From assembly GCA_032622095.1 (NCBI GenBank), contig CP136065.1, forward strand, positions 62,171,094 through 62,235,093: 64,000 bases of DNA, read 5' to 3'. Numbering within the stretch: the stretch's first letter is position 1; every line of letters begins with the position of its first letter. The position numbers and the translations under genes are program-made. Positions 59,101-64,000 of the stretch are shown here, in pieces. Origin of the DNA: Siphonodentalium dalli. Lineage: Eukaryota > Mollusca > Scaphopoda > Gadilida > Siphonodentaliidae. The notes beneath the pieces are model-generated. The model was not told the DNA's origin, did not search any database, and was given only the letters and a program-made list of their open reading frames with translations.

Positions 59101-62100
59101 TGACCAGAGAAACGGGGTGATACCCCGGTCATGACCGCGGTGATACCGGTAATAAACGGTAGCGGTATCGGGACGGTCATGGCGTGAAGTTACGGTATTG
59201 GGTGATGATACAGTGGTCTTTTAGCGGGCGCCGCGTTGGTTTTGTGGAATACCGCGGTGATTTTCATGGAACTCTTTTAGGGGAGGTGTTTACTCGCGCA
59301 TGCTTGTTCGCGTTGGCAAGCGGTATCGGTGCCGCGGTGTTGGAGGATACCGCGGTATAGTACCGCCATATTAACTGGGTGACACCACGTTATTGGTGGT
59401 TAATTACTTTAAGTATGGCGGTAGGTCTAATGAACAATAGCTGCGATTATACACCAGCCGGTTCAGCAAGCCGGTCTGAACCGGTGGGCTTGTAAATTTC
59501 TGAGAAGGATCCAGGGATGTTTTTCTACCTGCTACAGGTTTGGGCGCTCAAACTCTGGAGACCCTGGGGATAGTAATTATTAAAGTGGTTCTCCATTATT
59601 TCAACAAATTTTTCTAAGAGAAGAATAATTCAACAACTAAACATGACAATCGGATGAGATAGTCTACTAGTATGATATAGAGCCTTTATTTGCACCATCT
59701 CTGGATCCTTCCCAGGTAGTATTTCTAGGGCGGATCTCTTCTCGGGCAGGAACAGTTCACGCTCCCCCGATTATGCCGCGGCATTAAATCAATTAGTGGG
59801 GAAGCGACCGGTGGCGATGCAGGGGTACTTGGGACCCCCAGGACATTTGGTCCCACACCGGCGCAAGCGGTTCTGTGTGCTGAAGTTGCCAAAAATCGCG
59901 TGCGAACGTAACGACACCGGCTGGGCGGCCTACGGCGACTTCGGCATAGGGCAGTGGCCCTATCCATGAGGTAGCAAGCCCGGTCCCCTTGGTCACGATC
60001 TATATAAAGACACGGCCTTGCCTGCCTCTCAGCCGTCTTGGGGTTTCTGCTGCAATGGCCTCTACCCATCGTTCTGCTTGGACAGGACATTCAGCTTGGT
60101 CGGGACCACCTGCATTTGGGGGGGGGGGCTCACCCCGGTCCGATGGCTCCACCTCCTTCCGGTTATCAGAAGAAACCAGTTTTGGCTAATGGCTATGGGA
60201 TTCTTCATTTCGACACTGGACTCCAAAATTGGAACTCAGTTTATCAGCCTTAAAATTCCATGGGAGGTATTTACTCCTCGATTGAGCCATCGCCGGAATG
60301 GGCCTCCCTCTAGTGTTTTGTCGTCCATTATTGCAGGTCGTTCCGACGCTAGGGCAGAGAGCGACATGCTATCCTTACACCCCAAGGCGTCTGAGGCTTT
60401 CGATGACGACCCGTCTGCGCACAATACGTCAGACTGTGGGTCTTTTCGGTCGTCACAGTCTGGCATCGGTAAGGCAGAAGCTGCGGATCGTGATTTCCTA
60501 TCCACGGATTATCTCATCTATATGCTTCTTCCTACTGAACTATGTACTCTCAAGCTCGCCTGGCTCGCCCTGCGCACTCGTACCACCGTCTTCAAAATGC
60601 ATCGAGAACACGATCTATCTTACCTGTGATATACATTTCATAGGTAAGTGACACGACCCGCGACTGACACACTGGTCAATAGACTTCACACATGAATGAA
60701 GCACATTTACATGGAAAGCATTTCTCTTGTCACGTGCCACAACGACCCTGCCAATGGCCTGGCCGACAGAGTACATCTCATGGCTCTTCATACTACTATT
60801 ACCAATATCAATTTGATTATCTGGCACATGGTAATAAAATTAACAGGGCACTGCACGCCTATAGACAATAGACAATAACGCGGGCAAAGACGTTTGCACT
60901 GTCCATCTCAGCTTTCTAGGAAGCTCATTGACTAGCGTTATAGACCTTTCTTTGCAGGCAGGGGACCACCCAGTCCGAGTGGATCCCAACCCCATGGCAC
61001 CCGATCATACGGGCCTGAAACCATGCTGCCAACTCTGCGCGCTTCGGTATATGCCGGAATTGTCCTATCAACATTCGACAATAAAAACAGGCAAAGACGT
61101 TTGCGCTGTCCAGCTCAGCTTTCGAGGAAGCTCTTTGACTAGCCATCAAACCTTTCCTTGCAGGCAGGGACCAACCCATATGAGGGGATCCCAACCACAT
61201 GGCACCAGCCGCCCAATCATAAGGGCCTGAGATCATGCTGACAACTCTGCTCGCTTCGGTCTATGCTGGATTTGTCCTATTTTCCTTAAACATGCCTTCA
61301 ACAGGACCACTTAGGTCGGGGGAGCTCCTCTCCACCATGGCTCTTAAAATTCAATAAGTAACAACATTATAAAGGGATGTGTGTCCTTTACTAGGAGGAT
61401 AAAATTTTTCATTTGTTTCCTTAATCAGCGAGCCTTTTTGGAGGGGGTCTTCCCCTAGTTTGCTGCATGCCTCACACTAACATATCACACACCTAGGTCG
61501 TTCTGCTGCATGTTTGGGGGGGAAAGTGACATGATGTTCTGGGCAGAGGCTCCGAACTGAATATTCCGCATGGTGACAATTTACCCGTGGTTATCATCTG
61601 ATTACATTGTACATCATTTGAACTGATTTCAGTTGTCAAAGAGCCAAAGGGCCTTCTGCAATGATCTCATTGTGACTTATAGATCACCTTGATATATAAT
61701 TTTTATATCATTTTTATATATTTATATCAGTCCTTCCCAGGAGACGGGAGTGATTGCTCTCGAACCCGTATGCACTCGTAATTTTCAAGTGCTATGGCAT
61801 ATTAAAGTGTAACTAGACATAGGTCTATTCCACAATGACTTTTGGTTTGAGCAAAAACCAAACTTACATGTACAATTATGGTATCGTATGGGTGCCATAT
61901 TACACCCGTCTTCTGCATTACGGGAGCAAATAAATGCTCTCGGTGTGTTTTCCTCATGGGAAGGACTGTTTATATACTCGTAAGATTTGTGTCACAGGAT
62001 TTCTGTCGGATATCCTGTGATGCATAGGTACCTCAGAGAGGGCTCCCTCTGTTCAGATGGCTTGACTCCATTATCGTTGTACAACCTGTTTGGCCTAATG

Positions 62101-63064
62101 GGTTCTCAACTCAATCCCTGTGCCACAAATTTGGCATCAGGTTCTCTGGCTTTTTCTTTGGCGAATAGCAGTTAGTTAACTTAGGTTGTCTCGCCATCGA
62201 TGGAGTGGGCCTCCGTCTGCAGGTCGTTCTGTCGCTAAGGCGGAGAGTGAGTTAGTCTCCTTCCTTCATGATCCTGCATCATGGGACCTTAGAACAGACA
62301 GCTGAAGAAGACGACACAGAGAGGAACGAAGAGTTTCTTCTAACGTTATACTTGCTCGGTTCGCTCGCAACTATGCATTGGATGGCACCTCATGGGATGT
62401 TTGTTTCAAAACAAGGGGGGCGGTACACATTTGAGCAATATAGCACTCTAACTATATGAGTTATTTCACGTAAATAATCCTAACAGATTCATTAAAGTGT
62501 TCATATATGGTACAATCTGTTTTAGAAGAGTACCTTTACTCAAAATTTGGCTATTAACTTTATTGCTCGTGCCTCCTCCTGGGCTTGCATTCTAATCCAT
62601 ATAGTTCAGTGTGAGGGCTTCCTTTGGCGGAAATATGATATTTTTAAAAATATAATATATATTTCCTTAAAGAAAGCCTGAACACTGAACTATCATAGGG
62701 CCCTCCCATGGCGGTGCCATTCCCAACCCCGCGACTCGCCAATCTTCTGATTGAGTTGAAAATAAACTGGCTAATTCAACCTGTACAGTGAATTATATTG
62801 GGACTGCGCATGCGTGACTGATACCGAGGCAAGCCACTGACCATTAGTTACCGTAGGCGACAGACCAAAAAGTTAACCCTTTTCTGCTATGGTTTACAAA
62901 CGCAGGACATCTATCCATATAGTTCAGTGTTCAGGCTTTCTTTAAGGAAATATATATTATATTTTTTAAAATATCATTTTGATTAAATTAGCATTTTGAC
63001 AACATATCAATCATTAATCTTTTCAGACTTTTCCATACTGCACCAAGCGTCCCACACTACGCAA
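41027..63064 (+). CDS. METAP1: Methionine aminopeptidase 1, exons 1-11 (3' end outside window)
   Basis: Spliced CDS join(41027..41143, 44281..44332, 47035..47120, 48128..48188, 48701..48792, 52097..52180, 54515..54582, 54995..55065, 56696..56827, 57479..57584, 63027..63064), 907 nt, 302 residues plus one base; the human protein has 386. The cytosolic metalloenzyme removes initiator Met from nascent chains at the ribosome. An N-terminal C6H2 zinc finger (Cys10, 15, 23, 26, 37, 41, His49, 53) is of the ribosome-associated type. Pita-bread catalytic domain: metal ligands Asp212 (VDVT), Asp223 (HGDLNE) and His286 (CGHGIH), plus His195 and His293. The two C-terminal Glu ligands lie beyond the window. 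All ten introns have GT/AG ends and consistent phases. Confidence 0.96.
42089..42156. repeat. 68-bp perfect palindrome without spacer (METAP1 intron 1)
   Basis: 34-nt arms meeting between 42122 and 42123 (GTGAT|ATCAC); arm AACGAATGCACAGTATTCCA continuing CTGCGTTATGTGAT. Such a sequence can extrude as a cruciform. No TIR/TSD family was recognised. Confidence 0.95.
42227..42560. repeat. Direct repeat with TCGAGATATCGGCCGTCCCA
   Basis: Two copies share TGTTAGGTCAGTTGTCGA and, separately, CTCGAGATATCGGCCGTCCC plus ACGCAATTTG and CCTGTCCCGCAGATTGTC. In METAP1 intron 1, non-coding. Confidence 0.7.
42736..43059 (+). other. Unrecognised open frame, probably chance
   Basis: A 107-codon frame beginning [20 protein letters not shown]. 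Protein-like composition, but no family recognised and no splice context. It might be a transposon remnant. Confidence 0.2.
43200..43495. repeat. ACCGAGAACAA inverted and tandem motifs
   Basis: Left side: two tandem copies of AACCGAGAACAAGCTTAATT with CGAGAAGACACTAC. Right side: three inverted TTGTTCTCGGT copies. Probably a small foldback element. Confidence 0.6.
43940..44090. mobile_element. hAT-like MITE (family 1), right part
   Basis: AGAATGAGGTCCCGAGAGGG ... CCATCTCGGGACCTCATTCT ... TATTTCCAGGCTTG. Preceded by part of the middle block. About 190 bp before METAP1 exon 2. Confidence 0.7.
44281..44332 (+). CDS. METAP1: METAP1 exon 2, zinc finger second half
   Basis: 52 nt after acceptor CTTTCAG, donor [26 protein letters not shown] supplies the last Cys and the two His. 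Confidence 0.95.
44333..45120. other. METAP1 intron 2, no recognised element
   Basis: Only short GCGGTAAT-type microrepeats around 44460-44600. Nothing coding seen. Confidence 0.5.
45125..45485. mobile_element. hAT-like MITE (family 1), degenerate
   Basis: Middle block plus right arms (GGGTGAGTTTGGTGATGCTA to GATACACTATTTCAAGG). Left terminus incomplete. Confidence 0.65.
45622..45873. mobile_element. piggyBac-like MITE (family 2) with TTAA flanks
   Basis: TTAA|CCCTTTCATGACGGGAGC ... GCTCCAGTCATGGTAGAG|TTAA, 252 bp, with two CATTCTCTTATA / TATATAAGAGAATG hairpins. Confidence 0.8.
45917..46799. mobile_element. hAT-like non-autonomous element, 883 bp
   Basis: Termini CAGGCCTGGCC / GGCCAGGCC, typical of hAT; the 8-bp direct repeat TGAGAAAT flanks it (45909-45916, 46800-46807). 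Subterminal GGAGGGCGAT/ATCGCCCTCC motifs. Near its right end is an A-run followed by a T-run (46657-46701), a perfect hairpin. No transposase frame. Confidence 0.8.
47035..47120 (+). CDS. METAP1: METAP1 exon 3
   Basis: 86 nt, acceptor TTTCTAG, donor [27 protein letters not shown] then [11 protein letters not shown], the linker before the catalytic domain. The last 51 nt plus the donor are repeated six times in a row. Confidence 0.93.
47070..47407 (+). repeat. Six tandem copies of the METAP1 exon 3 donor edge
   Basis: Units at 47070, 47132, 47194 and 47256 (62 bp each), then 47318 and 47363 (45 bp each). Each carries the last coding bases (CTGAAGCCCTACCCTACT) followed by donor GTGAGTATATT, so there are six equivalent donors. 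Only the first keeps frame: reading through copy 1 reaches a TGA in copy 2, because 62 is not a multiple of 3. Confidence 0.95.
47408..48127. other. METAP1 intron 3, remainder
   Basis: About 720 bp of AT-rich intron; weak CATTTCTCT repeats at 48030-48125 form the pyrimidine-rich approach to exon 4. Nothing else recognised. Confidence 0.5.
48128..48188 (+). CDS. METAP1: METAP1 exon 4
   Basis: 61 nt, acceptor ATTGTAG, donor [29 protein letters not shown]. An earlier GT (CAT|GTACAA) is rejected because only the later donor keeps phase with exon 5. Confidence 0.92.
48459..48650. mobile_element. piggyBac-like MITE (family 2), right end lost
   Basis: TTAA|CCCTTTCATGATTCAAAC, TATATAAG hairpin, then truncated within the second hairpin about 50 bp before METAP1 exon 5. 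Confidence 0.7.
48701..48792 (+). CDS. METAP1: METAP1 exon 5
   Basis: 92 nt, acceptor TTATCAG, donor [27 protein letters not shown] then [13 protein letters not shown]. Confidence 0.94.
48890..49000. repeat. Two copies of CACTATAGCTTTGGATTGAA
   Basis: Imperfect ~55-bp tandem duplication ending TTGACTGCA. METAP1 intron 5. Confidence 0.7.
49007..49595. repeat. Dispersed element with CCCCCGCAAACAAAGTTTGG end
   Basis: Starts TTATCCCCCGCAAACAAAGT and ends CACCCGTGGTGCAACCTCTTG. Internal text resembles other non-coding dispersed elements in this window (TCGTTCATTAGAATCGTCAA). No coding frame. Family not named. Confidence 0.5.
49600..51240. other. METAP1 intron 5, no recognised element
   Basis: About 1.6 kb without a recognised repeat or gene; the open frame at 50441-50626 has no family resemblance. 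Confidence 0.4.
51320..51975. repeat. Dispersed element with AGTCGAGTTTTT / AAAAAACTCGAC ends
   Basis: Left hairpin TCGAGTTTTTCAAAAACTCGA with a GGCGGGCGGGCGG tract. Three ~140-bp internal repeats (GTTAGCGCGATAACTCGATG, AAACCAGGTTTGTCCAAATT). Right end ACTCGACAAAAGCATCTTAG. Non-coding. Confidence 0.7.
52097..52180 (+). CDS. METAP1: METAP1 exon 6
   Basis: 84 nt, phase 0, acceptor ATAACAG, donor [29 protein letters not shown] then ELDRLVHE, start of the catalytic domain. Confidence 0.95.
52647..53105. mobile_element. piggyBac-like MITE (family 2) split by a hAT-like MITE
   Basis: Left part TTAA|CACTTTCATGACTGGAGC to 52692. It resumes at 52947 with the duplicated GCCTCGCA and continues through the TATATAAG hairpin to AATTTCAGGAAGCC. 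Confidence 0.8.
52693..52946. mobile_element. hAT-like MITE (family 1) nested in family 2
   Basis: 254 bp, CAAGCCTTGAAATAGTGTGT ... CACTATTTCAAGGCTTG, two back-to-back foldbacks, flanked by exact 8-bp target duplication GCCTCGCA (52685-52692, 52947-52954). The host sequence is a known repeat, so the insertion is certain. Confidence 0.93.
53282..53670 (-). pseudogene. Unidentified two-frame protein remnant
   Basis: The minus strand gives [20 protein letters not shown] then [20 protein letters not shown] in one frame, and continues in another with [20 protein letters not shown] and [17 protein letters not shown], then a stop. The GDTS..RARAYKQ part recalls transposase-like proteins, but I cannot name the family. 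A frameshift near 53540 breaks it. No introns seen. Confidence 0.35.
54125..54475. mobile_element. Foldback with ATATAGTTCAGTGGGCAAGA ends
   Basis: Left CCATATAGTTCAGTGGGCAAG and internal inverted CTTGCCCACTGAACT; right end again CCATATAGTTCAGTGGGCAA then TCCTAGAAG-type sequence. Related to the ends at 57831 and 62952. METAP1 intron 6, ending 40 bp before exon 7. Confidence 0.65.
54515..54582 (+). CDS. METAP1: METAP1 exon 7
   Basis: 68 nt, acceptor ATTTCAG, donor [29 protein letters not shown] then CC(T). Confidence 0.96.
54640..54800. mobile_element. piggyBac-like MITE (family 2), truncated
   Basis: CCCCTTCCATGACTGGAGCC, CCAATGCATTCTCTTGTATA hairpin, truncated second hairpin. METAP1 intron 7. 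Confidence 0.65.
54995..55065 (+). CDS. METAP1: METAP1 exon 8
   Basis: 71 nt, acceptor CTTTCAG, donor [29 protein letters not shown] then IVN; His195 is the conserved active-site histidine. Confidence 0.96.
55345..55597. mobile_element. hAT-like MITE (family 1) with 8-bp target duplication
   Basis: CAAACCTTGAGATAGGGTGT ... CTATTTCAAGGCTTC flanked by CTTACTTG (55337-55344, 55598-55605). METAP1 intron 8. Confidence 0.88.
55606..56550. other. METAP1 intron 8, no recognised element
   Basis: AT-rich, about 950 bp, nothing supported. Confidence 0.5.
56551..56662. repeat. 56-bp tandem duplication before METAP1 exon 9
   Basis: Two copies of ACTCATTTCATATTCTATTT ending TTGATTTCAGTGCCAAAT, one substitution noticed. 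Each copy contains a TTTCAG decoy acceptor 34-100 bp before the true acceptor. Confidence 0.9.
56696..56827 (+). CDS. METAP1: METAP1 exon 9, two metal ligands
   Basis: 132 nt, acceptor TTTTCAG, donor [29 protein letters not shown] with Asp212 and Asp223, then [21 protein letters not shown] 56-bp intronic tandem repeat lies just upstream. Confidence 0.96.
56828..57250. other. METAP1 intron 9, first part
   Basis: AT-rich; a short family-1 middle fragment (ATACAGGTACTTCCCAGAAG) near 57100. Nothing else. Confidence 0.5.
57251..57428. mobile_element. Chimera of half a family-1 MITE and half a mariner-like foldback
   Basis: 57251-57312 is one arm of the hAT-like MITE (CAAGCCTGAGTTTAATGTGC). 57324-57428 is exactly one arm of the mariner-like hairpin, from GAGAGCTTTCCGATGAATGG to CAATACTG followed by TA. 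It ends 50 bp before METAP1 exon 10. Confidence 0.85.
57479..57584 (+). CDS. METAP1: METAP1 exon 10
   Basis: 106 nt, acceptor ATTTCAG, donor [29 protein letters not shown] then [15 protein letters not shown] with metal ligand His286. Confidence 0.96.
57831..62952. mobile_element. 5.1-kb region bounded by ~195-bp inverted repeats (METAP1 intron 10)
   Basis: Left arm 57831-58027 and right arm 62760-62952 are inverted copies (CACTGAACTATATGGATAGA, AACCATAGCAGAAAAGGGTT, CAGTCACGCATGCGCAGTCC). The interior holds a ~345-bp tandem duplication (58281-58975), GC-rich sequence at 59100-60500, a ~205-bp tandem duplication (60875-61285), a small foldback 61730-61985 with CAGTCCTTCCCA ends, and a hairpin 62597-62694. 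Decayed open frames at 60018-60629 include [20 protein letters not shown], broken at a poly-G run. A related module, [10 protein letters not shown], is at 62220-62260. It may be a degenerate large transposon; the family is unknown. Confidence 0.65.
60018..60629 (+). pseudogene. Decayed GC-rich open frames inside the inverted-repeat region
   Basis: One 203-codon frame ends [20 protein letters not shown] followed by [14 protein letters not shown]. Overlapping frames give a Gly/Pro-rich stretch ([20 protein letters not shown]) separated by a length change at the G-run 60118-60127. It looks like an acidic, Ser-rich transposon accessory (gag-like) protein, but no conserved enzyme motif is visible. 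Confidence 0.3.
63027..63064 (+). CDS. METAP1: METAP1 exon 11
   Basis: 38 nt, acceptor TTTTCAG, donor [22 protein letters not shown] with His293. The following exon(s) lie right of the window. Confidence 0.93.
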
Positions 63065-63103
63065 GTAAGTTCCTTTCCATCCATTAAATGTTTAATGAGC
63101 ATA

Positions 63104-63478
63104 CCCTGCTGGACAAAACAAGTGTCCATTGGCACCGCAGTGTATTTGCCGTTCAGCCGCGGTGTCAGAGTTTGTAACTGCAGTTGAGCACCGCGGCCGA
63201 ACAGCATGTACACTACGGCCAAACGGCAAGTACATCTTGGCCGAAAGGCAACTACAACGCGACTGAATGGCATGTGCGCCGTGGTTAGATTTCTGGTTTG
63301 TATTGTCTTTTTTCAGTTTAATGAACGTACACCGCGGCATCTACACCATGGCTGAATGGCAAGTACACTGCGGCCCAACTGTAGTTAGCCGGTGCAGCTG
63401 CGGTGTAGTTGCATTTCGGCTGCGGTGGCAACGCTAACCACACCACGGTTGAGTGGACACTTGTTTTGTCCAGCAGGG
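63104..63478. mobile_element. 375-bp MITE with CCCTGCTGGACAAAACAAGT termini
   Basis: Perfect 24-bp inverted termini and TA on both sides, Tc1/mariner-like. The interior is made of short GCCGCGGTG / CGGCAAGTACA motifs. It starts 39 bp after the METAP1 exon 11 donor. Confidence 0.85.
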
Positions 63479-64000
63479 TACATATGCCTCTTTCAAGCAT
63501 TCCAAAATTATTCCCTGAATGACATAAGTAATGTCTGGTATCTAGAGCTAAAGACTTAAGCTATAATATTCCCACACACTCACCTCAAATGCCTATTTAA
63601 AAATAACATATTTGAAGTGTATTTACTGATTATTATGGTGTACTTACTCATTTAATGATAATATGATCATACGTAAACGTAATTTGCGCCCCACTTGTTA
63701 CTGTTCATGGGATTATCGGATGAATTTTTATCTTTAGAAGGATTTGATGATAAACCCTAACGGGACTGAACGGGACACAAGAAAATAATATATACAATGT
63801 ATGTAAATAATCACATATAACGTAAATTTGGATGTTTAGCCTGCCCGTGTAATACGAGTCTCAGCTGTCTGGTCATCGACGCAGACCTGTCTGGAATTTT
63901 GCGCGCCGATGTAGGTTGTGACGTCATGATGTACGTCATGGATGTCATGACGCCTTTACTGGTTTCCCAGGAAGCAAACTTAAAAGGACTCTGCGATCTT
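63479..64000. other. METAP1 intron 11, nothing recognised
   Basis: No METAP1 exon following PHYA was found before the window ends. A TGACGTCATGATGTACGTCA palindrome-like stretch is at about 63920-63950. Confidence 0.5.

Noticed and set aside
60018-60629. 203-residue frame as a host gene
   Set aside because: It sits inside an inverted-repeat element, overlapping frames look equally protein-like across a poly-G length change, and a related broken module recurs at 62220.

Overview
This is a window of intron-rich animal nuclear DNA. It carries three genes recognised by hand-splicing; every exon join keeps reading frame and has GT/AG ends. Protein similarity places it in a bilaterian. The high density of foldback transposons and long repeat-filled introns suggests an invertebrate, perhaps a mollusc or another lophotrochozoan, but the sequence alone does not prove this.

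Layout. (1) 608-6054, minus strand: first three coding exons of a class III alcohol dehydrogenase paralog ('gene B'), running off the left edge. (2) 6055-13201: intergenic, with repeats and a broken ankyrin-repeat fragment. (3) 13202-40985, minus strand: a complete class III alcohol dehydrogenase / S-nitrosoglutathione reductase gene (ADH5, 'gene A'), 11 coding exons, 1134 nt, 377 residues, all zinc ligands and class III marker residues present. (4) 40986-41026: only 41 bp separate the ADH5 start codon from (5) the METAP1 start codon. METAP1 (methionine aminopeptidase 1, plus strand) has 11 exons coding 302 residues in the window and continues past the right edge.

The ADH5 and METAP1 genes stand head to head on one very short GC-box/ETS-type promoter. 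ADH5 clears formaldehyde-glutathione adducts and S-nitrosoglutathione; METAP1 removes initiator methionine from nascent proteins. Both are housekeeping cytosolic enzymes, which fits a shared promoter. The two genes are also neighbours in human, but there tail to tail as I recall.

The most unusual feature is repeated tandem amplification across splice junctions: the acceptor edge of ADH5 exon 7 (4 copies, plus a nearby ~31-copy 62-bp satellite that still shows the exon's codons), the donor edge of ADH5 exon 4, the acceptor edge of ADH5 exon 3, the donor edge of METAP1 exon 3 (6 copies), and a decayed copy of gene B exon 3. ADH5 exon 5 lies in an apparently identical 4553-bp tandem duplication, which would frameshift the mRNA if both copies were spliced in. 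The introns are packed with hAT-like MITEs (8-bp target duplications), piggyBac-like TTAA MITEs with TATA-containing hairpins, mariner-like foldbacks, palindromes and satellites. No rRNA, tRNA or CRISPR was found.
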